30,986 nucleotides of DNA from DASXBJ01 sp036491755 (GTDB lineage: Bacteria > Chloroflexota > Dormibacteria > Dormibacterales > Dormibacteraceae): NCBI GenBank assembly GCA_036491755.1, contig DASXBJ010000023.1, positions 1 through 30,986 on the forward strand. The letters are read 5' to 3'. The notes beneath the pieces were generated by a model. The model was not told where the DNA came from. It was given only the letters and a program-made list of their open reading frames with translations, and ran no database searches. The translations under genes were made by a program, and so were the position numbers. Position 1 is the first letter of the stretch. Every line of letters begins with the position of its first letter. Positions 15,470 through 23,679 of the stretch are shown one piece after another.

Positions 15470-16525
15470 ATGGCCCCTGGAGCGACACCGCAAAGCCGCA
15501 TTTCGAGCCAGGGCACGTCCGCTGTATACGAGGAGCCGATCGGCCCGGCAGGGGTCAGGATACGGACTCGCCCCACGACCGAGCCGGCGGCGGGCACCGT
15601 GGCGGTTTCCATCCGCGCCGCCTCGATCAACCACCTCGATCTCTGGATGGCGCACGGCGCCCAGCGGGTCACCCCGCCCCGAGTCATCGCGGCGGACGGT
15701 GCGGGCGTGGTGCACGCCTCCACCGACCCGGCCTGGCACGCGGGCGATGAGGTCGTCATCTTCCCCACCCTCTGCTGCTGGGAATGCAGGTGGTGTCTCG
15801 CCGGCGAGAACGTGAGGTGCGCGCAGTTCGGCGTCCTGGGCGAGCACGCCGACGGCACAGCGTGCGAGCTGTTCCACATCGACTCGCGCAACATCTTTCG
15901 CAAGCCGGCCGGGCTTTCGTGGGAGGAGGCCGCTGCGTTCCCGCTTACGTTCCTGACCGCCTGGCGGATGCTCACCACCCGAGCCCGCCTGCGCGCCGGC
16001 GAGACGGTCCTGGTCGTCGGCGCCGGGGCAGGTGTCGCCGTGGCCGCCATCCGCATCGCCAAGCACCTGGGCGCGCGCGTTTTCGCCACGAGCCGGTCGG
16101 AGGAAAAGCGCCGCCGGGCGGCCGAGCTGGGCGCCGAAGCCACGTTCGACTCGAGCGGCTTCAGCAAAGAGGTGCGCGCCGCGACCGGCGACGGCGTCGA
16201 TGTCGTGTTCGAGCACGTCGGGCCGGCGACGCTGGACGAGTCGTTGCGCTCGCTGGCCATGGGCGGCAGGATCGTGACCTGCGGGTCGACCTCCGGCGTC
16301 AAGGCGGAGATCACGATGCCGCGGCTTTTCTTCCGCCACGCCGACCTGCTTGGATCGACAATGGGCAACGCGAGCGAGTTCGAGTCGGTGCTCAGCGCGA
16401 TCGACGCTGGGATGCGGCCGGTGGTTGACAGCATCTATCCGTTAGACCAAGTGCAGGCCGCTTTGACGCGGCTCGACGCCGCGGAGCAGTTCGGCAAGGT
16501 CGTCCTGTCGGTACCGCGGGCGTAA
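15470..16525 (+). CDS. MDR-superfamily oxidoreductase (quinone-oxidoreductase-like, with structural zinc site)
   Basis: A 351-residue NAD(P)H-dependent oxidoreductase. Catalytic-domain landmarks: SINHLDLWMAHG, then IAADGAGVV where true zinc ADHs have GHExxG, so the catalytic zinc is probably lost as in quinone oxidoreductases. A structural-zinc lobe is retained (CCWECRWCLAGENVRC). The Rossmann motif is VVGAGAGVAVAAIRIAKHLGARVFATSRSEEKRRRA, and the FEHVGPATLDESLRSLAMGGRIVTCG block is typical. Ends 17 nt before MscL and probably shares its transcript. Substrate unknown. Confidence 0.87.
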   Translation: MAPGATPQSRISSQGTSAVYEEPIGPAGVRIRTRPTTEPAAGTVAVSIRAASINHLDLWMAHGAQRVTPPRVIAADGAGVVHASTDPAWHAGDEVVIFPTLCCWECRWCLAGENVRCAQFGVLGEHADGTACELFHIDSRNIFRKPAGLSWEEAAAFPLTFLTAWRMLTTRARLRAGETVLVVGAGAGVAVAAIRIAKHLGARVFATSRSEEKRRRAAELGAEATFDSSGFSKEVRAATGDGVDVVFEHVGPATLDESLRSLAMGGRIVTCGSTSGVKAEITMPRLFFRHADLLGSTMGNASEFESVLSAIDAGMRPVVDSIYPLDQVQAALTRLDAAEQFGKVVLSVPRA

Positions 16526-16542
16526 ATAAGGAGAAGGTTCGA

Positions 16543-16959
16543 GTGCGCGGTTTCAAAGCATTCCTGCTGCGGGGCAACGTCGTGGACCTGGCCATCGGTG
16601 TCGTGATCGGCATCGCGTTCGGCGCGGTCGTCACGGCTTTCGTCAAAGACCTGGTGACGCCGCTCATCGCGGCGCTCGGAGGCAAGCCCGATTTCGCAAG
16701 CCTCTATTTCACGGTCAACAACAGCAAGTTCCTGTACGGCGAGTTCATCAACGCATTGATCGCGTTCCTCATCGTCGCGGCGGTCATCTATTTCTTCGTG
16801 GTGATCCCCTTCACCGCCCTGGTCGCCCGCTCCCACAAGGAGCCGCCCGCGGACCCGACGACCAAGAAGTGCTCGGAGTGCCTGAGCGAGATCCCCCTCG
16901 GCGCGCGGCGCTGCGCGTTCTGCGGGGAGGCCCAGCCGCTGCAGCAGCAACCCGCCTAG
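16543..16959 (+). CDS. mscL: Large-conductance mechanosensitive channel with C-terminal zinc ribbon
   Basis: A 138-residue pentameric channel subunit that opens under extreme membrane tension to release solutes. TM1 contains the pore-lining GNVVDLAIGVVIGIAFGAVVTAFVKDLVTPLI signature region; TM2 is around 66-94. The usual cytoplasmic helix bundle is replaced by a zinc ribbon: Cys110/113 and Cys124/127 (CSEC..CAFC), ending in a Gln-rich tail. GTG start at 16543 with AAGGAGAAGG upstream. Same-strand, close after the MDR gene; the stop shares CTAG with the convergent DtxR-family gene. Confidence 0.93.
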   Translation: MRGFKAFLLRGNVVDLAIGVVIGIAFGAVVTAFVKDLVTPLIAALGGKPDFASLYFTVNNSKFLYGEFINALIAFLIVAAVIYFFVVIPFTALVARSHKEPPADPTTKKCSECLSEIPLGARRCAFCGEAQPLQQQPA

Positions 16960-17651
16960 GGCGAGGGCACCGCCCACAGCTTGGCCGCCGTCTCGTGGCT
17001 CAGCGTCACGGCGCGGCTGCCGGCCTTGACGGTGAGCGTCCGCGCCACGTCGTCGACCTCCAGCACGTCGATCTCGCGCCCGGGCACGAGATCTCGTTCG
17101 TGCAGGTAGGCGAGCAGCCTCGGCGCCTCGCGTTCGGCCACCTCGGACACCCTGGTCAAGCTGGCGCGCGCGCCGACGCCCAGGGACGACAGCCTGGCCT
17201 CGTTGGCCACGGCCTCGGAGTGGCCGGGGATCGGGTTGCCGTGCGGGCAGGTGGCCGGACGCCCGAGGACCTCGTACAGGCGCTCCTCGACGACCCCGGA
17301 CACCGCATGCTCGAGGCGCGCTGCCTCGGCGTCGGCCGTGACCCAGTCCAGGCCCAGCGCGTCCGTCAGCCAGCGCTCCATGATCCGGTGCCTCCTCACG
17401 ATCGACTCCGACGCGCGGAAGCCCGCCGGCGTGAGCTCGATCTCCTTCTGCCTGTTCATCCGGACCAGCCCGTCCCGGGTCATGCGGTGCAGCGCCACCG
17501 CGACCGTGGGCCGGCTGACGCCCAGCCAGTCGGCCAGCCGGGCGCTCCGCAGGGGCTCGCCCTCGGACCACATGTAATAGATGGCCTCCAGGTAGCGCGA
17601 CACCACCTCGGAAGGCTCTCGGTGACCGTCGTTAGACTTATCTAATTCCAT
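16956..17651 (-). CDS. DtxR/MntR-family metal-dependent transcriptional repressor
   Basis: A 231-residue regulator. N-terminal winged helix at about 16-75 (VVSRYLEAIYYMW, then SARLADWLGVSRPTVAVALHRMTRDGLV), a metal-binding dimerisation domain at about 80-150 (RHRIMERWLTDALG, EAARLEHAVSGVVEERL, CPHGNPIPG), and a C-terminal FeoA/SH3-like domain. Such proteins bind DNA when loaded with Mn2+ or Fe2+. ATG start at 17651. It is divergent from a ZIP transporter with only 31 nt between, and a palindrome overlaps its own first codons, so it probably represses both genes when metal is plentiful. Mn versus Fe cannot be decided from sequence. Confidence 0.9.
   Translation of the reverse strand: MELDKSNDGHREPSEVVSRYLEAIYYMWSEGEPLRSARLADWLGVSRPTVAVALHRMTRDGLVRMNRQKEIELTPAGFRASESIVRRHRIMERWLTDALGLDWVTADAEAARLEHAVSGVVEERLYEVLGRPATCPHGNPIPGHSEAVANEARLSSLGVGARASLTRVSEVAEREAPRLLAYLHERDLVPGREIDVLEVDDVARTLTVKAGSRAVTLSHETAAKLWAVPSP
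17632..17645. promoter_or_regulatory. Candidate DtxR/MntR operator (TTAGA-N4-TCTAA)
   Basis: TTAGACTTATCTAA is an interrupted palindrome with perfect 5-bp arms and resembles the TTAGG..CCTAA-type sites of the family. It covers codons 3-7 of the regulator gene and lies 37 nt upstream of the ZIP start. A second palindrome, GTACGTAC (17657-17664), lies in the gap itself. Either could be the operator. Confidence 0.5.
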
Positions 17652-17682
17652 CTTTTGTACGTACTAACACCGGGAGACAACT

Positions 17683-18462
17683 ATGAGCCAAGGCGCGGCC
17701 ATAGCACTGGGCGCGATCGCGGGCGCGACCGTGTTCCTCGGCCTGCCCGTGGCCCGTATCCGGGGATTGCCCAAGGCTCTGCAGGGCTTCCTGAACGCAT
17801 TTGCCACCGGCATCCTGGTCTTTTTGCTCTGGGACATCCTCTCGCACGCCGGCGGGCCGGTCACCGCGGACCTCGAGCAGGGCAACCACGGCGCGTTCGC
17901 CGCCACGGCCGTGATCTTCGCCATCGGCGTGGGAGCCGGCCTGCTGGGCCTGGTGTACTTCAACCGCACGCTCTTCGGCCACCTGAGGCACAGCACCGCC
18001 ACCCCCAGCGCCCGGTCCCTGTCGCTCGCCATCGCCACCGGGCTTGGACTGCACAACCTTTCGGAGGGTCTGGCCATCGGCGAGTCCGCCCACGTCGGTG
18101 CGATCGCATTCACCGGCGTGCTGGCCGTCGGCTTCGCGCTCCACAACATCACGGAGGGCTTCGGCATCGCCGCGCCCATGACCACCGAGACCAAGCCGGT
18201 CTCGTGGCGGTTCCTCGGCGTGGCCGGCCTCATCGGCGGGGGCCCCACGTTTCTGGGCACGTGGATCGGCTACCTCGCAAGCTCTACCTACTTCTCGGTC
18301 GCGTTCCTGGCGGTCGCCGCGGGCGCGCTCCTGTACGTGCTGAACGAGCTGTTCAATCTCGGCCGCAAGATCAGCACGCCGACGACCTTCGGCTGGGGCC
18401 TGCTGGCGGGGTTCCTGACCGCCTACGCGACCGACCTGCTGCTGACCATCGCCTCCGCTTAG
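17683..18462 (+). CDS. ZIP-family divalent metal transporter
   Basis: A 259-residue, about 8-helix inner-membrane importer of Zn, Mn or Fe. The binuclear metal site is marked by HNLSEG (His124, Glu128) in helix 4 and HNITEG (His154, Glu158) in helix 5. ATG at 17683 with GGGAG 6 nt upstream. Divergent from the DtxR-type regulator, which points to a Mn or Fe role rather than purely Zn, as Zn genes are usually under Zur. Ends 9 nt before the convergent hypothetical gene. Confidence 0.9.
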   Translation: MSQGAAIALGAIAGATVFLGLPVARIRGLPKALQGFLNAFATGILVFLLWDILSHAGGPVTADLEQGNHGAFAATAVIFAIGVGAGLLGLVYFNRTLFGHLRHSTATPSARSLSLAIATGLGLHNLSEGLAIGESAHVGAIAFTGVLAVGFALHNITEGFGIAAPMTTETKPVSWRFLGVAGLIGGGPTFLGTWIGYLASSTYFSVAFLAVAAGALLYVLNELFNLGRKISTPTTFGWGLLAGFLTAYATDLLLTIASA

Positions 18463-18471
18463 GGGCGAGTC

Positions 18472-18840
18472 TCAGCCGGCGTCTTCGTAAGCGCCCGTTG
18501 CGCCGTGGGGCTCCAGGTCGGGTTCGATGTCCTGCCAGTCAGGGAACCGCCATCTGAACAGCCGCTCCTGGACTTCGAACAGACTGTCCAGAGTGTCCTG
18601 TACGTGCCCGGTGTCGCGCAGTGCCTCTCGCACGTGGCTCGGCATGTTCTCGGCGAGCTCGCGGATCTCAGCGCGGACACCCACCGGCACGGTCTTCACC
18701 CCGTCTCGGTTCATCTCCTCGAGCCGCCACAGCACCCGGTCTGTGGCCTCGAGCATGCGCTGGAACGCGTACCGGCGCCGGTTCTGGCGCCGGAGGGCTG
18801 ACTCCTGCTTCTCGATTCGGCCGCTCGTTCGATCGATCAT
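18472..18840 (-). CDS. Hypothetical protein, charged and helical
   Basis: A 122-residue soluble protein I do not recognise. It begins with a very basic stretch (RRQNRRR at about 18-24), is predicted mostly helical to about 90 (FQRMLEATDRVLWRLEEMN, EIRELAENMPSHVREAL), then has a Trp/Asp-rich tail (RWRFPDWQDIEPDLEP). No signal peptide, membrane helix or metal motif. ATG at 18840 with AAAGG about 10 nt upstream, divergent from the Nudix gene. Coding is supported by full-length frame and placement between neighbours without overlap. Confidence 0.65.
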   Translation of the reverse strand: MIDRTSGRIEKQESALRRQNRRRYAFQRMLEATDRVLWRLEEMNRDGVKTVPVGVRAEIRELAENMPSHVREALRDTGHVQDTLDSLFEVQERLFRWRFPDWQDIEPDLEPHGATGAYEDAG

Positions 18841-18881
18841 GCTCAGCTACCTTTCCTAGCTTACCGGCTCCCGGAGATCAC

Positions 18882-19460
18882 TTGACCGAATTCCTGGCTC
18901 GCCTCGAACGTTTGTTCAACCCGATCGACGCCTGGGGCGAGTTCCGGCCCGGCGCCCGGCGGGCCGCCGTCACGTTCATCCTCTTCCGCAAGGAGCGGGG
19001 GGAATCGGCGGAATGGTGGGTGCCATTCGTCAGGCGCCGGGCCGACCTGCGAGACCATCCAGGCCAGGTCGCGCTGCCCGGGGGTGGCGTGCAGGCCGGC
19101 GAGTCGGCGTGGCAAGCGGCGGAGCGGGAGGTGCGAGAGGAGATCGGCGTCCCTGCCGGGCGGCTGGTCCCCCTCGGGGCCGGCGAGCCGATCTATGCCG
19201 CCGTCTCCAACTTCTCGGTCGTGCCTTTCGTCGCCCACCTGCCCGACCCGGTGCCGGAATTCGTGCACGACGAGCGCGAGCTCGAAGGGGTCCTGGCGAT
19301 TCCCCTCGCCCGACTCCTCGACGACACCGCCTGGCTCGAGTCGACCGGGCCCTGGCGCTACCGCTACCTGGCCCACGAGGAAAGCGTGGTGTGGGGGCTG
19401 ACCGAGCGCATCGTGGCCGGCCTGGCCCCCAGGCTCAGGGAGGCGCTGGCCGGCGGCTAG
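18882..19460 (+). CDS. Nudix hydrolase, CoA pyrophosphatase type
   Basis: A 192-residue hydrolase that cleaves CoA or acyl-CoA to 4'-phosphopantetheine products and 3',5'-ADP. The CoA-specific signature RRADLRDHPGQVALPGGG precedes the Nudix box GGVQAGESAWQAAEREVREEIGV (Gx5Ex7REUxEExGU), and both are intact. TTG start at 18882 is chosen because GGAG lies 5 nt upstream; the open frame extends further but has no family similarity there. The stop shares CTAG with ccmD on the other strand. Confidence 0.9.
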   Translation: MTEFLARLERLFNPIDAWGEFRPGARRAAVTFILFRKERGESAEWWVPFVRRRADLRDHPGQVALPGGGVQAGESAWQAAEREVREEIGVPAGRLVPLGAGEPIYAAVSNFSVVPFVAHLPDPVPEFVHDERELEGVLAIPLARLLDDTAWLESTGPWRYRYLAHEESVVWGLTERIVAGLAPRLREALAGG

Positions 19461-19594
19461 CTGTCGCCGCGATCGAGATCGCGCAGGCGGCGCAGCGACC
19501 AGACGAGGAACGCCCCCAGCACCACAGTCCCGAACGCATACGCCAGGACCAGGTAGGCGATCGACGGAAAGTCGGACGCCGGCTGGACGTTCAC
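19457..19594 (-). CDS. ccmD: CcmD-like haem exporter small subunit
   Basis: A 45-residue protein with one membrane helix (IAYLVLAYAFGTVVLGAFLVW) followed by the basic, Arg-rich cytoplasmic tail SLRRLRDLDRG. Its GTG at 19594 overlaps the ccmC stop in GTGA. Size, topology and position directly after ccmC match CcmD, the small protein that helps release holo-CcmE from CcmABC. Sequence similarity is weak in this family, so the call rests on topology and context. Confidence 0.82.
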   Translation of the reverse strand: MNVQPASDFPSIAYLVLAYAFGTVVLGAFLVWSLRRLRDLDRGDS

Positions 19595-20295
19595 TGCGCC
19601 ACCTCCGGCCCCAGCTCAGGCCGAGCGCTGACCACCTTGGCCGGGACGTGCGATCGCTCGGCGGCATCCTGCAGCGTCTCGATGCGGTAGCGGATCGCGA
19701 TCATGGTCGCGGCGAGCACGAGCGTGCAGGCCATCGTGAACAGGAAGGTCGCAAGCATCTGGCCGGGCAGGGCGTCGGTGGCGACGATCGGGCCCGGGTG
19801 CTGCGTCCGCCACCAGGTGACGCTGTAATAAACGACCGGCACGTCGACGAACCCGAAAATGCCAACGATCGCGGCGAAGCGTGCGGCCTGCCGCCCCGGC
19901 TCGGCGAGCCGGCGCACGAGCAGGTATCCCGCGTAGATGATCCACAGGACCAGCGTCGAGGTGAGCCGCGCGTCCCACGTCCAGAACACCCCCCACGTCG
20001 GCTTGGCCCACAGGCTCCCCATCACAAGGGTGACCGTGGTGAACACAACGCCGACAAGAGCCGCAGCGCGTGCCCAGCGATCCGCGGCGTTGCTGTCGCG
20101 CCACAGGTAGACGACGCTGCCGGCGAGCACCACCGCAAAGCTTGCGAACGCAGCGATCGCCGCGCTCACGTGCAGGTAGAAGATGCGCTGCACAGGCCCC
20201 TGCAGGGCGTCCGTCGGCGCGTAGAAGAAGATCGCGGCGGCCGCGACCAGCATCAGAGCGACCGCGCCGAGCGCGGCCATCTCGTGCCTATTCAT
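19591..20295 (-). CDS. ccmC: Cytochrome c maturation protein CcmC (haem handling)
   Basis: A 234-residue, six-helix membrane protein that loads haem onto CcmE. The tryptophan-rich WWD domain is WAKPTWGVFWTWDARLTS, flanked by conserved His residues (FYLHVSAA, and the later periplasmic WWRTQHPG). ATG at 20295 overlaps the ccmB stop by 8 nt; the longer frame upstream is not family-like. Works with CcmABD. Confidence 0.93.
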   Translation of the reverse strand: MNRHEMAALGAVALMLVAAAAIFFYAPTDALQGPVQRIFYLHVSAAIAAFASFAVVLAGSVVYLWRDSNAADRWARAAALVGVVFTTVTLVMGSLWAKPTWGVFWTWDARLTSTLVLWIIYAGYLLVRRLAEPGRQAARFAAIVGIFGFVDVPVVYYSVTWWRTQHPGPIVATDALPGQMLATFLFTMACTLVLAATMIAIRYRIETLQDAAERSHVPAKVVSARPELGPEVAQ

Positions 20296-20950
20296 CGAGG
20301 ACGAACCGCGCAGCCAATGATGTGAGCACCACGAAGAGTATGTCGAAGTCGATGAGGAGGCCGATGCCCTCGTCAAAACTTCCGCCCTGCCCCATCGCCG
20401 ACTGGACCGCCTGGCCGCCCGCCACGAGCAGCGGGATCCACAGCGGCAACGTGAGCAGCGGCAGCAGCAGCTCGCGCGCCCTGATGCGCGCCACCATGGC
20501 GGCGAAGAGGCAGCCCAGGGCGGCCATCCCGACAGTCGCGAGAAGCACGGCCGCGACCACTCCGCCCGAGATGGGAGCGCCGAACATCAGGGCCAGGGCC
20601 GGCAGCATCACGGCCTCGCAGACGACAAGCAGCGCCGCGGCCGCCAGCGCCTTGCCGGCGAACAGCGCGACGGGCGAGGCCGGGGTCATCAACATGGCCT
20701 CCAGGGTCGCCTGCTCTCGCTCGGCGGCGAAGGCGCGGCCGAAAGCGACCAGGCCGGCGAACACCAGGGCCATCCACAGGACCCCCGGGGCGATGACCGG
20801 CGCGGTGCGCGCGTCGACCTGGAAGCCGAAGTTGGCGATCACCAGCGCCAGGACGACGAACTGGGCCAGGGCCGGCACGATCTCACGAGTCCGCCACTCC
20901 GACATCAGGTCCTTGCGGGCCACGGCGAACGCGACCCTGAGCGGGTTCAT
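20288..20950 (-). CDS. ccmB: Haem exporter permease CcmB
   Basis: A 220-residue, about six-helix ABC permease. The start MNPLRVAFAVARKDLMSEWRTRE, then FGRAFAAEREQATLEAMLMTPASP and LLLPLLTLPLWIPLLVAGG are typical CcmB. ATG at 20950 overlaps the ccmA stop in ATGA. Partner of the CcmA ATPase; together with CcmCD they drive release of haem-loaded CcmE. Confidence 0.93.
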   Translation of the reverse strand: MNPLRVAFAVARKDLMSEWRTREIVPALAQFVVLALVIANFGFQVDARTAPVIAPGVLWMALVFAGLVAFGRAFAAEREQATLEAMLMTPASPVALFAGKALAAAALLVVCEAVMLPALALMFGAPISGGVVAAVLLATVGMAALGCLFAAMVARIRARELLLPLLTLPLWIPLLVAGGQAVQSAMGQGGSFDEGIGLLIDFDILFVVLTSLAARFVLDE

Positions 20951-21591
20951 TTGACGATGCGCAGCCGTGTCGCGGTGCCCACCGAACGGCCATGCCGCAG
21001 CACGATCGAGCGAGGGCAAAGGCGCGCAGCCAGCGCGTGGTCGTGCGTGGCGAGCACCACGGTGCGTCCTTCCATGATCCGCATGAGCAGCTCGCCCGCA
21101 TCAGAACCGAGGCTGGCATCCGGCTCGTCGAGAACGAGCAGGCGCGGGTCGTGAAGGATCGAGCGCGCGATGGCGAGCCGCTGCTGCATCCCGCGCGACA
21201 GCTTGGCAGTGGCGCGGTGGGCGTGCTCCTTGATGCCGGCGGTCTCCAGGGCTTCGGCGGCCCTTGACCTCTTCACGCCGTACAGGTCGCAAAAGAACTC
21301 GAGGTTCTCGATCGCCGTCAGCGCCGGGTACAGGCCTGGGACGTGGGTGACGAAGCCGATACGGCGGCGCAGCCGCCTGCGCTCGCGAAACGCATCGAGG
21401 CCCAGGATCTCCAGCTGGCCGGAGGTCGGCCGCGCCGCGGTGGCGAGGATTCGCAAGAGAGTCGTCTTGCCCGCGCCGTTCTCACCCAGCACGGCCATGT
21501 GGTCGCCCGAATCCAGGACCAGGTCGACGCCCTCCAGCGCCGGCTCGGAGCCGTACCACTGCGTCAGCCCATTGGCGACCAGCAGGCTCAA
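20947..21591 (-). CDS. ccmA: Haem exporter ATP-binding protein CcmA
   Basis: A 214-residue ABC ATPase: Walker A GENGAGKTT (about 36-44), signature KLSRGMQQRLAIARS (LSRGM in place of LSGGQ, common in CcmA), Walker B LLVLDEPDASL and switch His in THDH. TTG start at 21591, 7 nt after the preceding small gene's stop (21598). Energises CcmE release at the inner membrane. Confidence 0.92.
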   Translation of the reverse strand: MSLLVANGLTQWYGSEPALEGVDLVLDSGDHMAVLGENGAGKTTLLRILATAARPTSGQLEILGLDAFRERRRLRRRIGFVTHVPGLYPALTAIENLEFFCDLYGVKRSRAAEALETAGIKEHAHRATAKLSRGMQQRLAIARSILHDPRLLVLDEPDASLGSDAGELLMRIMEGRTVVLATHDHALAARLCPRSIVLRHGRSVGTATRLRIVK

Positions 21592-21597
21592 ATCGAT

Positions 21598-21702
21598 TCA
21601 ATCTCCGTCTGGTGCAGAGGTTTCATCCGGGGTCCTGATCAGCGGCCATAGGATGAACGGCCCGGCGGCGAAGAGCAAGAGGGTCGCGACGACGATCGCC
21701 AT
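21598..21702 (-). CDS. Small single-helix membrane protein in ccm operon
   Basis: A 34-residue protein: one membrane helix (AIVVATLLLFAAGPFILWPLI) and a short acidic tail (RTPDETSAPDGD). ATG at 21702 overlaps the ccmF stop in ATGA, and it lies 6 nt before ccmA, so translation is likely. It resembles only the first helix of CcmI-type proteins, which continue with a long cytoplasmic or periplasmic part that is absent here. It may be a reduced CcmI or a new small Ccm subunit. Confidence 0.6.
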   Translation of the reverse strand: MAIVVATLLLFAAGPFILWPLIRTPDETSAPDGD

Positions 21703-23675
21703 CAGCGGCCGATCACCTGGACCGGCACCGCTGCGGGGACCCGGCGTCTCGCGGGCGCTGTCGCCGCGCTTCTCTCCCCGAGGTTGCCGAGCAGCACGCC
21801 GAGGATGATGACCCCTCCGCCGGTCCAAATCCAGGTTACAAGCGGGTTGACGAACACTCGGAACGACGCAGACCCGTCAGCGCCTGTCCCCGCCAGGACG
21901 ACATACAGGTCGGCCAGCGGGGTCGTCGAGATGGCGACGTGGGTCAGCGACTGGCCTCCCAGCCCGGCATACGTCGCTCGCGAAGGCTCCATCGTGCTGC
22001 CGCCGAATCGCATCGCCGCGATGAACTCTGTGTGGTCGGACAGCTGGCGCTGCTGCGTGCCCGTGTACGTGAGGGTGTAGCCCGCGACGCTGACCTGCTG
22101 GCCCGGCGCCAGCGTGACGTCCTTCTCCTGCTGCCACAGGTGCGAGCCGGCGATTCCCACCGCCAGCACCACCAGCCCCATGTGGGCGAGGTAGGCGCCG
22201 TAGCGCCGGCGTTGGCGGACCAGGCGGCTCGCCAAACTCGACCAGTCGCGCCTCGACCGCAGCACGGCTCGCCCATAAGCGCTCAGGCTGGTGGCCGCGG
22301 CGGCGGCGGCCAGCGGAAAGGCGAGGAGAGCGCCCGCAGGTCGCACCCCAAGAGCCACCAGCACCACCAGCGTGGCCGCAGCGGCAGCGCCCGGCCAGCG
22401 CAGGGCTCGCAGCGTCGGCCGGCCCGGCCGGCGCCAGGGCACCAGCGGACCAGCGGCCATGAGCGCCAGGAGCGCCGCGAAGAGCGGCGCGGCCGCGCGC
22501 TCGTAGTACGGCGCTCCGACCACAGTCTCCGCACCCAGCATTCCCGAGACCAGGGGCAGGATCGTGCCCCACATCACAACGGCGACGACTCCGATCAGCA
22601 GCAGGTTCTGGGCGACGAAGGCTCCTTCGCGCGAGATCACCGGCGCAGCCTCGCGACCCTTGCCCGCGGCGTCATTGGACCGGAACGCAAGGAGCGCCGC
22701 CGAGAAGACGATGCAGGCAAACAGAAATCCCAGGAACCACGGACCGATGGCGCTCACGGCAAACGTGTGCACCGACGGCACAACCCCGCTCCTCACGATG
22801 AAGGTGCCGAAGATCACGAGCAGGAACGCGAGGATCACCAGGCTGAAGTTCCAGGTGCGCAGCCGCCCCCGCGACTCCTGCACCTGCGACGAGTGGAGGT
22901 AAGCGGTGGTCGCAAGCCAGGGCATCAGCGCGACGTTCTCGACCGGGTCCCAGCCCCAGTAGCCGCCCCAACCCAGCACGTGGTACGCCCACCACATGCC
23001 GAGGACGAGGCCGGCGCTCTGCAGGCTCCAGGCGACCAGGGCGAAGCGCCGAGTGTGGGCGATCCACGCCGCGTCCGAGCGCCGGGCGAGCAGCGCGGCA
23101 GCCGCGAAGCTGAACGGGATCGCGAATGAAGCGAAGCCCGCCAGCACCACTGGCGGATGGATGAGCATTCCGCCGTCGCGCAGCACCGGGTTCAGGCCCA
23201 GGCCGTCGGGCGGCGTGATCGAAAGCAGGTCGAAAGGGCTCGCGACGATGACCAGGACGATCAGGAAGAAGCTCAGGATCGAGGCCAGCACGCCCGCCGC
23301 GTAGGCGGCCAGCCGATCGCCAAGCGAGGCGCTGGCGACCAGGGATGCGCTGCCCAGCAGCCCGAGGATCAGAGCCCAGTACAGGAGCGACCCCTCCTGG
23401 CCGCCGTAGAAGCCCGCGATGACCAGCGCCATCGGGGTCGAGAGGTCGGTGTGCTCAGTGACGTAGGCGAGCGAGAAGTCATGGGTGACCAGGGCGATCT
23501 CCAGCAGCGCGCCCGCGATCACGACCATGCACGCAGCCGCGTAAAAGGCCCGCCGCCCGACCTGAACCATCACGGCGTTCTGCCGCCAGCCCGCCCAGAA
23601 CGAGAGCACCGCGGAAAAGCCGCCCATGACGAGTCCCGCGAGGAGTGCGCCCGCGCCGAGATAGCCGAGTATCAC
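21702..23675 (-). CDS. ccmF: Cytochrome c haem lyase subunit CcmF
   Basis: A 657-residue polytopic membrane protein that joins haem to apocytochrome CxxCH motifs. The WWD domain HVLGWGGYWGWDPVENVALMPW is intact, with GSLLYWAL, MLIHPPVVLAG (conserved His) and LHSSQVQESRG regions as in the family, and a large periplasmic domain near the C-terminus (DVTLAPGQQVSVAGYTLTYTG). GTG at 23675 begins 4 nt after the ccmE stop. In System I*, without CcmH, this protein probably performs ligation with CcmG. Confidence 0.93.
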   Translation of the reverse strand: MILGYLGAGALLAGLVMGGFSAVLSFWAGWRQNAVMVQVGRRAFYAAACMVVIAGALLEIALVTHDFSLAYVTEHTDLSTPMALVIAGFYGGQEGSLLYWALILGLLGSASLVASASLGDRLAAYAAGVLASILSFFLIVLVIVASPFDLLSITPPDGLGLNPVLRDGGMLIHPPVVLAGFASFAIPFSFAAAALLARRSDAAWIAHTRRFALVAWSLQSAGLVLGMWWAYHVLGWGGYWGWDPVENVALMPWLATTAYLHSSQVQESRGRLRTWNFSLVILAFLLVIFGTFIVRSGVVPSVHTFAVSAIGPWFLGFLFACIVFSAALLAFRSNDAAGKGREAAPVISREGAFVAQNLLLIGVVAVVMWGTILPLVSGMLGAETVVGAPYYERAAAPLFAALLALMAAGPLVPWRRPGRPTLRALRWPGAAAAATLVVLVALGVRPAGALLAFPLAAAAAATSLSAYGRAVLRSRRDWSSLASRLVRQRRRYGAYLAHMGLVVLAVGIAGSHLWQQEKDVTLAPGQQVSVAGYTLTYTGTQQRQLSDHTEFIAAMRFGGSTMEPSRATYAGLGGQSLTHVAISTTPLADLYVVLAGTGADGSASFRVFVNPLVTWIWTGGGVIILGVLLGNLGERSAATAPARRRVPAAVPVQVIGR

Positions 23676-23679
23676 GACG

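Noticed and set aside
15395..16339. Upstream extension of the M23 protein frame
   Set aside because: It would place about 300 low-complexity residues before a perfect signal peptide and is antisense to the MDR gene.
16435..17571. Long minus-strand open frame across MscL and the DtxR-family gene
   Set aside because: It is antisense to mscL and out of frame with the recognisable DtxR protein; no family motif.
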